From assembly GCF_026113935.1 (NCBI RefSeq), contig NZ_JAPEUL010000004.1:310001-374000 (forward strand): 64,000 nt of DNA. Reading direction: 5' to 3'. Position numbers and translations under genes: made by a program. Position 1 is the first letter of the stretch. Each line of letters opens with the position of its first letter. This DNA comes from Marinomonas rhodophyticola (GTDB taxonomy: Bacteria; Pseudomonadota; Gammaproteobacteria; Pseudomonadales; Marinomonadaceae). Below the pieces are notes generated by a model. The model saw only the letters and a list, made by a program, of their open reading frames with translations. It was not told the origin of the DNA and did no database searches. This document shows, in pieces, positions 16,933 through 26,732 of the stretch.

Positions 16933-17718
16933 TTAAGACATGATAAGTCCACCATCGACATTGATTGCTTGTCCTGTAATGTAACCAGCATCAGAGCCAG
17001 CTAGGAAGGCGATTAACCCTGCAACTTCCTCTACTGTGCCTGCACGTTTCATCGGGATGTTTTCTACCCAAGAATTCATTAGTTCTCCTGGTTTAAAGTC
17101 GCCCATTAGTTGTCCCCATACACGGTCATTGTAGTCCCACATATCGGTATGTATGATGCCAGGGCAGATGGAATTCACCGTAATGTTATTTGTTGCCACT
17201 TCTTTCGCTAAGCTTTGTGTTAGTCCTATGACGCCAAATTTGCTAGCTGCGTAATGAGGTGTATAGATAAAACCATCTCTTGCTTGACCTGAGGCTGTGT
17301 TGATTAGACGACCACCGTTACCTGCTTTTTTCATGTAGCTGATGGCTTCTTTACAGCAAAAAAACATGCCTTTGGTATTTACATCTAGAGTTATATCCCA
17401 GTCTTTTTCAGTGACATCTTCTAGCTTTGAAATGCGAATAACCCCTGCATTTTGAATGGAAATGTCAATAGATCCCATCAATTCAAAGGCTTGTTTATAA
17501 AACACTTTAATAGAGTCTACCGAGCTTACGTCGCATTCGAGGAAGCTGATAATTTGTTGCGGATAGTCGTTTTTTAGTTTTTCTATCGTTTGGGCGTAAT
17601 CTTTATCAATTGTACCAACAACAACATTGAACCCGTCGTGTAGAAAGCGCTCTGTAATACCTAAACCTATTCCTTTGTTACCACCACATACGACGACGTT
17701 TTTATATTTATTAGTCAT
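16933..17718 (-). CDS. SDR-family sugar/polyol dehydrogenase
   Basis: A classical short-chain dehydrogenase (261 aa). The cofactor loop is CGGNKGIG at residues 12-19, a variant of TGxxxGIG. The catalytic Ser and Tyr-Lys are in NTASGQ and HYAASK, followed by NSICPGIIHTDM. The C-terminal end GQAINVDGG is typical. It is divergent from the ABC permease gene and so shares a control region with the sugar operon, which points to oxidation or reduction of the imported sugar or polyol. It resembles sorbitol- or butanediol-type SDRs, but substrate calls in this family are unsafe. The frame is intact. Confidence 0.88.
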   Translation of the reverse strand: MTNKYKNVVVCGGNKGIGLGITERFLHDGFNVVVGTIDKDYAQTIEKLKNDYPQQIISFLECDVSSVDSIKVFYKQAFELMGSIDISIQNAGVIRISKLEDVTEKDWDITLDVNTKGMFFCCKEAISYMKKAGNGGRLINTASGQARDGFIYTPHYAASKFGVIGLTQSLAKEVATNNITVNSICPGIIHTDMWDYNDRVWGQLMGDFKPGELMNSWVENIPMKRAGTVEEVAGLIAFLAGSDAGYITGQAINVDGGLIMS

Positions 17719-17873
17719 AAAGTCACCTGTTAATTCCTGTTTGTTGAATAAAAATCCACATTAGAATATTTAATCAAAAAAGGTCAACAAAAAAGTTGTC
17801 TTGTAAGTTCTTTTTTAATGCTTGACAGCTTGTCCGGTGAATGATTAGTATTAAATGAATAATTAAACATATA

Positions 17874-17887
17874 TGAATAAATATTCA
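17874..17887. promoter_or_regulatory. Candidate SorC operator upstream of the ABC operon
   Basis: The palindrome TGAATA-AA-TATTCA lies 40 bp before the permease start. Nearly the same 14-mer (first base differs) occurs at 22340-22353 before the transketolase genes. A half-site-like TGAATAATTAAA lies just upstream at 17856. The repeated dyad suggests the binding site of the local regulator. Confidence 0.5.
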
Positions 17888-17927
17888 ATATAGTATAAAA
17901 ACAAAATAATTTATTGGAGTGATACCT

Positions 17928-18878
17928 ATGCTGCGCAGCCGAGTTGGTGCATCTTTCTTATTCGGTGGTTCTACAGGACCATTAATTGGCCTGTTGCTAC
18001 TCTGTTTTTTCCTCTCTCTTACGACTGATTCTTTCTTTTCGTTACGAAATTTTGTCAACATCCTCGACCAAATAACGGTTCTAGGTATTCTTGCCGTTGG
18101 AATGACATTTGTGATTTTAATCGGTGGAATTGATCTTTCTGTTGGCTCCATACTTGCTCTATGCGGCATGGTTATGGGCTATTTTGCTAAAGAGTTAGGT
18201 TGGTCAATGGAAGCAGCTATCGCGGTTGGCTTACTTGTTTCTGCTTTGGCTGGTCTTGTGTCTGGGTTGTTAATTGCTTTTTTTCGAGTTCCTGCATTTA
18301 TCGCTACGTTAGCGATGATGTCTGCGGCCCGTGGACTAGCAAATATGGTTAGTGATGGGCATCAAATTATTAGTTTTCCTGCATGGTTTAATTTGATGGC
18401 GGTCATCCGTTATGGCGGTGTCTTGACGATTACGGTTGGCATCATGCTCGCTGTGTTTGTTATTTGTTGGGCTTATCTAAAATTCACTTCGGGCGGACGT
18501 AGCCTATACGCTATTGGTGGTAACGCAGAAGTTGCCCGTCTTGCAGGTATTAAAGTGAAGCTACATACGGTCGGTGTTTATGTCTTTGCTGCGGTTTTGT
18601 CTGGTGTGGCTGGAGTATTACTTGGCGCTAGGCTTGATTCTGTACAGCCTCAGGCAGGTGTTTCATATGAGCTTGATGCGATCGCTGCTGTGGTGATTGG
18701 TGGCACTAGTTTGTCGGGCGGCACAGGCAGTTTAGTTGGCACCATTATTGGGGTTTTGATTATTGGTGTTCTGCGTAATGGGCTGAATCTTTTAGGCGTT
18801 TCTCCTTTCATGCAACAAGTGGTGATTGGTCTTGTTATTGCGTTAGCTGTCTCTATCGAGGCATTGAAAAAGAAATAA
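17928..18878 (+). CDS. Ribose-type sugar ABC transporter permease
   Basis: The membrane subunit (316 aa) of a CUT2-type (RbsC-like) sugar importer, with about ten hydrophobic segments. Family marks are GMTFVILIGGIDLSVGS, followed by ALCGMVMGY, then YAIGGNAEVARLAGI and VIGGTSLSGGTGS, the last near the C-terminus. ATG 17928 is chosen because GGAG lies 9 bases upstream; the in-frame GTG at 17919 is less likely. It is the first gene of the operon, before the binding protein and ATPase, an order reversed from the usual rbsACB. The frame is intact. Confidence 0.93.
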   Translation: MLRSRVGASFLFGGSTGPLIGLLLLCFFLSLTTDSFFSLRNFVNILDQITVLGILAVGMTFVILIGGIDLSVGSILALCGMVMGYFAKELGWSMEAAIAVGLLVSALAGLVSGLLIAFFRVPAFIATLAMMSAARGLANMVSDGHQIISFPAWFNLMAVIRYGGVLTITVGIMLAVFVICWAYLKFTSGGRSLYAIGGNAEVARLAGIKVKLHTVGVYVFAAVLSGVAGVLLGARLDSVQPQAGVSYELDAIAAVVIGGTSLSGGTGSLVGTIIGVLIIGVLRNGLNLLGVSPFMQQVVIGLVIALAVSIEALKKK

Positions 18879-18927
18879 AAATGGATGCGTTGGTAATCAA
18901 ATGAATGGATTTTAGATCGAAGTGTAA

Positions 18928-18953
18928 ATCATCCGATGCTTTTATCGGATGAT
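18928..18953 (+). promoter_or_regulatory. Intercistronic hairpin before the binding protein gene
   Basis: A perfect 10-bp stem (ATCATCCGAT / ATCGGATGAT) with a 6-base loop lies in the 142-bp gap between permease and binding-protein genes. There is no U-run after it. It may act as an RNA end-protector or pausing site so that the binding protein can be made in excess. Confidence 0.6.
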
Positions 18954-19020
18954 CTTAGAAGCCGCGGATAAGTGTTAAGCGGTATTTAATAAAAATAATA
19001 ATCTAGGAGGGGAACCCCTT

Positions 19021-19950
19021 ATGAAAACTAAAAAATTGCTATTATCTTGTGCTGTTTCTGCTTCTCTCGTGTCCGCTGGTGCTGGCGCAGCAGAAGTCAA
19101 AAAAATAGGTTTGGCTGTACCTAACTTGTCTGCTAATTACTTTATCCAGATTAAAGAATCTGTTGAAGAATATGCTGTGAAAAAGGGCATTCAGGTTATT
19201 ACGGTTAATGCCAATGACGACAGCTCTACGCAGGTAAGCCAAGTTCAAGATTTAATGACTCAAAATATTGATGCTTTTTTGTATATTCCAGCTGGTGCTG
19301 CTGCGGCGACTGTACCACCTCGTTTGGCTCGTGCTGCCGGTATTCCTGTAGTGAACTTAGATCGTAATGCTGAAACTGAGCCAGGTGATACCTTTATCGC
19401 GGGTGAAGGGGTTAAATCTGCTTATGAGGTTTGTAATCACATTATCGGTTTAGCAAATGGTAAGGGTGAGATGATTATGATTCATGGCCAAAAGGGCGTA
19501 ACGCCGGAAGTGAATCGTACCAAAGGCTGTGAGCAAGCGATTGCAGAAAACCCTGGAGTAAAACTGGTTGCTAATCAATGGAGTGAGCGTTGGTCACAAG
19601 ACGAAGGCTTTTCTATTACTCAAAATCTACTTCAGGCTTACCCAAAAGTTAATCTGATTTTTGGGCAAGCTGATGGTTTAGCAATGGGGGCCGCTAAGGC
19701 TGTAGCTGCTTCGGGGACGAAACAAAGAGTGTTTATCGGCGGTTACGATGGTGATACTGGTGCATTGCTTGCTATCCAAAAAGGTGTGTTTGATGTGACT
19801 GCAACACAGAGTACACGTGCCATGGGACGTTTAGCTGTTGATTCAGTCATCAAACTTGCAGCTGGTGGTACGGTGCCAAAAGAGCAGATTATTGATGCGG
19901 TCTTAACGACGTCTGCAAACGTTGATGCATTTATTGTTGATCATCCGTAA
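19021..19950 (+). CDS. Sugar ABC transporter periplasmic binding protein
   Basis: The ribose/galactose-type (RbsB-like) periplasmic binding protein (309 aa) of the importer. It has a signal peptide of about 23 residues (MKTKKLLLSCAVSASLVSAG, cleavage after AGA). The first lobe opens with KKIGLAVPNLSANYF and has DLMTQNIDAFLYIPAG. The hinge region has VNLDRNAETEPGDTF, and the second lobe has GGYDGDTGALLAIQ. A very strong GGAGGGG ribosome-binding site precedes the ATG, in line with high expression. The ligand is a sugar or polyol that cannot be named from sequence. The frame is intact. Confidence 0.93.
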   Translation: MKTKKLLLSCAVSASLVSAGAGAAEVKKIGLAVPNLSANYFIQIKESVEEYAVKKGIQVITVNANDDSSTQVSQVQDLMTQNIDAFLYIPAGAAAATVPPRLARAAGIPVVNLDRNAETEPGDTFIAGEGVKSAYEVCNHIIGLANGKGEMIMIHGQKGVTPEVNRTKGCEQAIAENPGVKLVANQWSERWSQDEGFSITQNLLQAYPKVNLIFGQADGLAMGAAKAVAASGTKQRVFIGGYDGDTGALLAIQKGVFDVTATQSTRAMGRLAVDSVIKLAAGGTVPKEQIIDAVLTTSANVDAFIVDHP

Positions 19951-19976
19951 TCGTTAATTCTGGAGCTAACAAAATC

Positions 19977-21473
19977 ATGACGACTGAACGAAAACCTATT
20001 CTCACTCTGCGTCAAATCCGTAAAAGCTTTGGTCCGACAGAAGTGTTACACGGTATAGATCTTGAGGTTTACCCGGAGAAGTCGTGGCGTTGTTGGGTGA
20101 AAACGGCGCTGGTAAGTCGACAACCTCCAATATCATTGCTGGTGGTTTTCACCAAAGCTCTGGGGAAATGACATGGATGGGTGAAACTTATTCGCCTAAT
20201 AGTCCGCGAGAAGCAATTAATTCAGGCCTTGTACTTATCCATCAGGAGCTGCGACTACTGGAACATCTATCTATTGCTGAAAATGTCTTTATCGGTCGTT
20301 GGCCGAGCAAAGGTGGTTTTGTTAGCCGTAGAGAGATGGAGCAGCGAGCGCAAGCTCAGATAGAAAGACTTGGTCTGAACATTTCGGCATCCACTTTGGT
20401 GCGCGGTCTTTCAACGGCCAACCAGCAACTGATAGAAATAGCTAAAGCTCTTGCTCTAAACGCTAAGCTATTAATATTAGATGAGCCGACGGCGGCCCTT
20501 GGTGGAGCCGAGACCGAGCTTCTTGTTTAAACAAATTGAACGGTTAAAAGCTGATGGTGTTGGGATTATTTATATTTCTCATCGCTTAGAAGAGATACGT
20601 AAGGTGGCAGACCGTCTGGTGGTTATGCGTGATGGAAATACAGTAGAGAACTTTGATACTGGTGATGTCCCAATTCGAACTATTGTTGAAAGCATGGTAG
20701 GACGAGATCTCAACCAAATGTTTCCCACCATACCGGTGCCTAAAGACGAGGTATGCATAGAAGTCAAAAACTTATCTTCGCCAAATGGTACGTTCCACGA
20801 TATTAATTTTTCCGTTAAAAAAGGCGAAATATTTGGTATTGCTGGTCTTATCGGTGCAGGTAGAACTGAAATGGTTCGAGCGATAACTGGCGCAGACCCG
20901 ATCGCAACGGGACAAGTTTTTTTGCATGGTAAGGATATTACGCCTAGTACACCTACGCATTCTATTGAAAATGGTGTGGTACTTGTGCCTGAGGATAGAA
21001 AGCTACAGGGGTTGGTACTCGACCATTCCATAGAAGACAACATCGCCTATGCGAATTTATCCACGATTTCCAAATTCGGTTTTATTAGCCCTGGTAGTAT
21101 CAAAAAATACGCAGCAGCGGGTATAGCTCGTTTTGGTGTAAAGGGTAGCGGTGGGCAAAACGCAGGTGAAATGTCTGGTGGCAATCAGCAAAAAGTGATT
21201 TTGGCTAAATGGCTGGCAAAAGATCCTAAAGTAGTTGTCCTTGATGAACCCACTCGAGGTATTGATGTTGGTGCTCGATCCTCTATCTACGAAATCATCG
21301 TTGAATTAGCTAATAAAGGCATTGCTGTCATTGTGGTGAGTTCGGATCTTGAAGAAGTGTTGGGCATTTCCAATCGCATTATGGTCATGGCTGAAGGAAA
21401 AATGACGGGGATTTTGGATCGTGATAAGGCGAATGATGTCTCGGTGATGGAGTTAGCGACAGCCTTCGGATAG
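19977..21473 (+). CDS. Sugar ABC transporter double ATPase (two frameshifts)
   Basis: An RbsA-like ATPase of about 498 aa with two nucleotide-binding domains that powers the sugar importer. Domain 1 has GENGAGKST and ILDEPTAALGG, and domain 2 has GLIGAGRTE, MSGGNQQKVILAKWLA and VLDEPTRGIDVGA, as in CUT2 ATPases. Two breaks interrupt it. One base is missing in a GG at 20075-20076; restoring it gives EVYPGEVVALLGENGAGKST. One extra base lies at 20521-20524; removing it gives ETELLFKQIERLKADG. Both repairs recover conserved sequence exactly. The gene ends 50 bp before the next SDR gene. Confidence 0.9.
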
Positions 21474-21523
21474 GTAGGGTTTGTCTATGATTGTAAATTT
21501 TAAATATCTTCAATTAGGTAAAT

Positions 21524-22315
21524 ATGATGCTTGATTTCAATATAAATGCAGCCAAACTTTTTGATTTATCTGGACGAGTGGCTATGGTCACTGGAGCTGG
21601 AAGTGGGATAGGGCAATGCATTGCTCAGGCCTTGGCTAGTGCTGGCGCTAAGGTTACTTGTTTTGATTTACGCGATGACGGCGGTTTAGCTGACACGGTG
21701 CAAAGCATTAAAAGCATGGGTGGTGACGCGATTTCTTATACTGGCGACGTGTGTGATTTTGAATCTTTACGATCTGCTGTTCAGTTGACAGAAGACACTT
21801 ATGGCCGTCTTGATATTGCTGTGAATGCTGCTGGGATTGCTAATGCCAATCCTGCGTTAGATATGCAACTAGACCAATGGCAGCGAGTGATTGATATTAA
21901 TTTGACTGGTATTTGGCATTCTTGTAAAGCTCAAGCTGAATTAATGGAAAAAAGCGGTGGAGGCTCAATTGTCAATATCGCTTCCATGTCTGGCGTGATT
22001 GTGAACCGTGGCTTGGAGCAGGCTCATTACAACACATCTAAAGCCGGCGTAATCCATCTAACAAAAAGTCTAGCAATGGAATGGGTCGATAAAAACATAC
22101 GTGTTAACTCTATCAGTCCTGGCTACACAGCGACACCAATGAATACTCGACCAGAAATGATTCATCAAACTAAAGAATTTGAGCGTCAAACTCCCATGGG
22201 AAGAATGGCTAGAGTTGACGAAATGGTAGGTCCTGCGATCTTTTTATCTTCTGATGCTGCGTCATTTTGTACGGGCGTAGACTTATTGGTTGATGGTGGA
22301 TTTGTCTGCTGGTAA
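21524..22315 (+). CDS. SDR-family dehydrogenase of the sugar operon
   Basis: A second classical SDR (263 aa). It has TGAGSGIGQ (cofactor), NAAGIANANPA, NIASMSG with catalytic Ser and YNTSKAG with Tyr-Lys, and a GVDLLVDGGF end. It lies within the ABC/kinase operon on the plus strand, 50 bp after the ATPase gene. It probably interconverts a polyol and a ketose before phosphorylation. It shares only the general family pattern with the SDR at 16933-17718, so the two may act on different steps. The substrate is unknown. The frame is intact. Confidence 0.9.
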   Translation: MMLDFNINAAKLFDLSGRVAMVTGAGSGIGQCIAQALASAGAKVTCFDLRDDGGLADTVQSIKSMGGDAISYTGDVCDFESLRSAVQLTEDTYGRLDIAVNAAGIANANPALDMQLDQWQRVIDINLTGIWHSCKAQAELMEKSGGGSIVNIASMSGVIVNRGLEQAHYNTSKAGVIHLTKSLAMEWVDKNIRVNSISPGYTATPMNTRPEMIHQTKEFERQTPMGRMARVDEMVGPAIFLSSDAASFCTGVDLLVDGGFVCW

Positions 22316-22339
22316 ATCAGCAGATTTTTTTGATTAAAT

Positions 22340-22353
22340 CGAATAAATATTCA
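22340..22353. promoter_or_regulatory. Second copy of the candidate SorC operator
   Basis: CGAATAAATATTCA lies 44 bp before the transketolase start. It matches the 17874-17887 dyad in 13 of 14 bases. Its presence inside the operon suggests a second regulated promoter for the transketolase and kinase genes. Confidence 0.45.
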
Positions 22354-22397
22354 TGTAAGAAATTTAATTCATACCACCTTATTTAACAGGAGGATAT

Positions 22398-23226
22398 ATG
22401 AATCCTTTTAAACTAGAAGTTGAGGGGCTTGAACGCAAAGCGCGTTCAGTCCGAAGAAAGATAATTAACCTAAATGCGAACAGTCCGGCAGGCGGGCACA
22501 CAGGGGCTGATTTGTCTCAGGTAGAAATCGTTACCGCTTTGTATTTTCGTATATTGAATTGTGCGCCAGATCGTTTAACTGATGATACTCGTGATATCTA
22601 TATTCAATCTAAAGGTCATGCTGTTGGTGGTTATTATTGCTGCCTTGCTGAGGCGGGTTATTTTCCTGAAGAGTGGCTGTCAACGTATCAACATAATGAC
22701 TCTCATTTACGTGGTCATCCTGTTCGTCAGAAAACCCCAGGAGTGGAATTAAACACAGGTGCTTTGGGGCATGGTCTTCCTGTTGCAGTAGGGATGGCAT
22801 TGGCAGCGAAACGTGATGCTAATCCAAGGAAAGTGTATGTACTAACGGGAGATGGTGAATTAGCGGAGGGAGTAACTGGGAAGCGGCTTTGGTGGCGGCT
22901 CACTATAAACTTGATAACCTTATTGTGATCAATGATAAGAATAACTTGCAGCTAGCAGGATCCACTGAATCAATTATGAAAACGGACCCGCTAGATAAAA
23001 AGTGGCAGGCGTTTGGTTTTAATGTCACTCAATGTGATGGCAATAATGTGGCCTCGGTTGTTGAGACTCTAGAAGGGCTTAAAGCAGAAGGTAAACCTAA
23101 TGTGGTGATTGCCAATACAATAAAAGGTGCAGGGGTTTCTTTTATTGCGGGCGTCCAGAATGGCATCATAGAGTGCCTAAAGGTGATGAAGTGGAACTTG
23201 CATTAAAGGAGTTAAGTGATGTCTAA
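22398..23226 (+). CDS. Transketolase-like N-terminal subunit (two frameshifts)
   Basis: The thiamine-diphosphate-binding subunit of a split transketolase, about 276 aa after repair. It has NSPAGGHTGADLSQVE, SKGHAVGGYY, NTGALGHGLPVAVGMALAAK and the ThDP/metal motif TGDGELAEG with INDKNNLQ. One base is missing at 22868-22871 (repair gives LAEGSNWEAALVAAHYKLDN) and one at 23153-23156 (repair gives GVPEWHHRVPKGDEVELALK). The repaired frame ends at TAA 23224 and overlaps the next gene by 8 bases. Half-size subunits of this kind serve as apulose-4-phosphate transketolase AptA and as other split transketolases; the substrate is inferred from context only. GGAGG precedes the ATG. Confidence 0.88.
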
Positions 23227-24174
23227 CAGTGAACATTTTGCCAATATTATGGTGCAGTGCTTTATCGATGCCGTTCAAAATGGTGTAGATTCGTTCCTGT
23301 CGTTGCGGATTCAACTTCTACTGCAAAGATTAAACCTTTTGTAGATGCTTTTCCTGATCGCCTTGTTAATGTTGGGATTGCCGAGCAAGTATTAGTCGGT
23401 ACCGCCGCTGGCTTGGCGTTGGCGGGAAAAGTGGCCGTAACTTGTAATGCAGCACCTTTTTTAATTTCTCGTGCAAATGAGCAGGTAAAAGTGGATGTTT
23501 GCTATAACAATACCAATGTGAAGTTATTTGGGTTGAATTCTGGTGCCAGTTACGGACCTTTAGCGAGTACTCATCACTCAATAGATGATATTAGTGTCAT
23601 GAGAGGGTTTGGTAATATTAGGATTTTTGCACCCAGTTGCCCACTAGAATGTAAGCAAATCATCGATTATGCGATAGCAGAGGAGGTACTCGTTTACATT
23701 CGTATGGATGGTAAAGCATTACCTGAATTGCATGATGAAAATTATCAGTTTGTTGCTGGTGAACCGTCTTTGCTTCGCTCGGGAAAACAGGTGGTCATTT
23801 GTGCTTTGGGGTCTGTGGTTCACGAAGCGGTAGCTGCGTCTGATGTATTGAAAGAACAAGGAATAGACGTTTCTGTGGTCAATGTGTCATCTATTCGTCC
23901 TCTTAATAAACAGACTTTAGCTAAGATGTTCGGCGAGACGAAGCACATTATTAGTGTGGAAGAGCATAATATTAACGGCGGACTGGGTAGCGTGGTTGCT
24001 GAAATTATGGCGGAACAGGGCATTGTTGCTAAGTTAGTGCGTCTTGGTGTAGAAGATGGTGGTTATGCCGCCGCAGGAGACCGCCCTTATACTCGTAAAA
24101 TGCTATCTATTGATAGTATGGGGATTGTTGCTGTGTGCCAACAGCTGTTGCAAAGCGAGACATTGAATGCGTAA
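23219..24174 (+). CDS. Transketolase-like C-terminal subunit (frameshift)
   Basis: The second half of the split transketolase (about 318 aa). It begins MSNSEHFANIMVQCFIDAVQ. One base is missing near 23287; repair gives NGVRFVPVVADSTSTAKIKP. Family marks are RLVNVGIAEQVLVGTAAGLA (the catalytic-Glu region that activates ThDP), HHSIDDISVMRG and a C-terminal domain with VVNVSSIRPLNKQTL and EEHNINGGLGS. The N- and C-subunits together equal a full transketolase. The start overlaps the end of the N-subunit gene by 8 bases (ATGTCTAA), which implies coupled translation. It corresponds to AptB-like subunits if the apulose hypothesis is right. Confidence 0.88.
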
Positions 24175-25646
24175 GGTGATTTTAGCCATAGATGAAGGAA
24201 CGACAAATGTTAAGTCGTTACTTTTGGATCCGCTCGGAAAGGTCATTGGTAAAGGTTCTGTCCCTTTGTCTATTAGTCATCCCTCAGTTGGGTTGGTTGA
24301 GCAGGATCCTCTTGAAATCATCGAAAAGATGAAAGAGTCTATTGCACTAGCAGTTGGCTCGATTGCTGAAAGTGTTCAAATAGAAGCGATTGCAATCAGT
24401 AATCAGCGGGAATCTGTTTTACTTTGGGAAAGAAGTACTGGTAGGCCTTTGACTCAAGTCATAAGCTGGCAATGTAGGCGTTCAGAGTCTCTTTGTGAGA
24501 TCTTGCGTCAAGATGATGTATTTAGTCGTTATGTACAACAATCGACTGGGTTAACGCTTGATCCGATGTTTCCCGCTACGAAAGTCTCCATGGCTCTGCA
24601 ACAAATTCCTGATGGTCATATTCGAGCGGAAAAAGGAGATATTTGCATCGGTACTATTAATACTTGGATGGTCTGGAATATGACCAATAACGTATTTGTG
24701 ACCGATGCTTCTAATGCTTCTCGAACACAGCTTTATAATATTGGTAAGCAAGTTTGGGATGACACTGTTTTAGAGCGATTAGGGATTCCTAATGCAGCGT
24801 TGCCTCCTGTTGTGGCTTCTTCTCATATCGTTGGTTTGACTCGTGAGTTTGGTGTGCTTCAGCAAGGTATTCCTGTGGCATCTCAAATAGGCGATTCTCA
24901 TGCTGCTTTGTTTGGGCATGGCGGTTATAAAACAGGGGTTGTTAAAGCAACCTATGGGACTGGCAGTTCAGTGATGGCTGCGATGCCGACACTACCGAGT
25001 ATTCGCAATGAGATCAGTACCACAATAGCGTGGGAGGATTCGACATTATTTTATGGACTAGAGGGTAATATTACTCACACTGGCTCGGCGATAGATTGGA
25101 CTCGACGCATGCTAGGTGTCGAAAGCATGGACGCTATGTGCCAGTTGGCTGCTCAGGCGGATATCGATCATTCTGTATTTTTTGTACCGGCCTTGTCTGG
25201 ACTTGGTGCACCTTACTGGGATTTAGATGCGACTGGTATTTTTTGTGGGTTGAAAAGCGCAACAGAGCGAGCAGATCTTGCTCGAGCGGCTTTTGAGTCG
25301 GTACTCTTTCAGGTAGCAGATGTGTTTTATATGATTGCCGAAGAATTACCAGAAGCAATAGAGTGTCTTTGCGTCGATGGTGGTCCAACATTGAATAATT
25401 GGTTGATGCAGGCCCAGTGCAGATTTACTTGGTGTTCCTATTCGTAGAGGAGGTGTTGCTGAGGTCTCCGCGGTTGGTGCTGGTTATCTTGCTGGGCTTG
25501 CAATTGGCTGGTGGAATAATAAGGAAGCGCTTTCAGCATTTGAAAGTGATGGAACTTTATTCACCCCTAGACAAGGTAAATATGATTACTGGCAAAATCG
25601 TTATCAGGAGTGGGCATTGGCTGTTAAGAAATGTCGCTTATGTTAA
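24167..25646 (+). CDS. FGGY-family sugar kinase (frameshift)
   Basis: A glycerol/xylulose-kinase type FGGY kinase (about 492 aa) that would phosphorylate the ketose formed in this pathway. Marks are LAIDEGTTNVKSLL (phosphate 1), ISNQRES, SWQCRRS, GDSHAALFGHG, TYGTGSSVMAA and CVDGGPTLNNWLMQAQ. One extra base at 25417-25418 breaks the C-terminal lobe. Removing it gives ADLLGVPIRRGG, then EVSAVGAGYLAGLA and the end at TAA 25644. The start overlaps the transketolase gene by 8 bases (ATGCGTAA). The tail meets the convergent SorC gene. Apulose kinase is one candidate; glycerol- or erythrulose-type kinases cannot be excluded. Confidence 0.88.
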
Positions 25647-26593
25647 TGTTTCAAAATCGCTTCAGCAGTGATTCTATCAGTGATTAGCACATCAATGTAG
25701 TTTCCAGATAAAGCGCCTTTTATGGCTTCTACTTTATCTAGGCCGCCCGCTAGGGCAACGACGAGTTCACATGATTCAAGTTGTTCTAGCGACATACCTA
25801 TTACAGGGTCATCTTCAAGCTTAATAACCGGCTTACCTTCTTTATCGTAGTAATGTAGACAAATGTCGCCTACGGCACCTTTGCTAGCCAGTTCTTTTAA
25901 TATCTTTGTATCGTAGTAGTTGCCAGAATTTCGTAGTAGGTTCGATGGTTCAAGCATGCCGATGCCGACAATGGCAAGGTTTACTTTATTAAACATTTCC
26001 ACTACTTCTGATACTTCGTCTGTGCTGAGCAGTTTATTTTTGTCTTCTAGAGAATGCTCAATACTTTGTGCTGGCAGCATAAAGGCATCACAGGACAGAA
26101 TATCCGCCATGTTTTGCGTTAGTATGGTTGCCTGAATATTTCCATTGTGTCCGACACCACCTAACACTTGAATAACGCCTTTTGCTTTTGCTTTGGTTGA
26201 GTGTAAGTGGTCGACCATGGAGCGAATGGTATCACTCCAAGAAGAGATACCAATTAGGTCACCGTCTCGTAATGATGTATCTAAATAATGGGCGGCTGAA
26301 GAGCCTATTACACGTTTGATCTGTGCATCACTGGGGTTATCTTCAATGTCGACGACAATTACGTTAGAGACGTTGAAACGCTGTTGAATTTGGGATTCTA
26401 AACCAATAAAAACAGAAGGCGGCTGAATAACACTGATTTTTACTATGCCCTCTTTGAGACATCGAGTAATCGCTCTAGACACTTGAGATTGTGATAATCG
26501 TAGTGTTTTTGCTATGTCTGCTTGCTTTAAACCATCTTGGTAATAGAGTGTCGCTATTTTTAATAGCAGTCTTTTTTCATCAGCTTTTGACAT
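25643..26593 (-). CDS. SorC/DeoR-type sugar-responsive regulator
   Basis: A SorC-family regulator (316 aa) with an N-terminal helix-turn-helix (QADIAKTLRLSQSQVSRAI, about residues 25-45 from ATG 26593) and a C-terminal sugar-phosphate-binding domain (GVIQVLGGVGHNG, GMLEPSNLLRNSG, VVALAGGLDKVEAIKGAL). Such proteins bind an operon promoter and respond to a phosphorylated sugar, often the kinase product. It is convergent with the kinase gene, with a 4-base tail overlap. I prefer ATG 26593 over the TTG at 26611, as the family starts near the HTH. It is the likely controller of the divergent sugar genes through the repeated TGAATA-N2-TATTCA dyads. Confidence 0.9.
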   Translation of the reverse strand: MSKADEKRLLLKIATLYYQDGLKQADIAKTLRLSQSQVSRAITRCLKEGIVKISVIQPPSVFIGLESQIQQRFNVSNVIVVDIEDNPSDAQIKRVIGSSAAHYLDTSLRDGDLIGISSWSDTIRSMVDHLHSTKAKAKGVIQVLGGVGHNGNIQATILTQNMADILSCDAFMLPAQSIEHSLEDKNKLLSTDEVSEVVEMFNKVNLAIVGIGMLEPSNLLRNSGNYYDTKILKELASKGAVGDICLHYYDKEGKPVIKLEDDPVIGMSLEQLESCELVVALAGGLDKVEAIKGALSGNYIDVLITDRITAEAILKH

Positions 26594-26732
26594 TATTTCT
26601 TGGTCTCTCAACAGTCTTTTGTTCTTGAGAACAATGATAAAGGTCGTATCACAAAAATACTATCCTTTCGCTTGTTTAGCTAATGATTCTGCCATCATAC
26701 TAAACAAGCGTATCTAGTTGAAATAAGGGTAT

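Noticed and set aside
19977-25646. Sugar locus as a pseudogene cluster
   Set aside because: Each broken gene keeps all motifs on both sides of a single indel, and there are no extra stop codons, so decay is unlikely.
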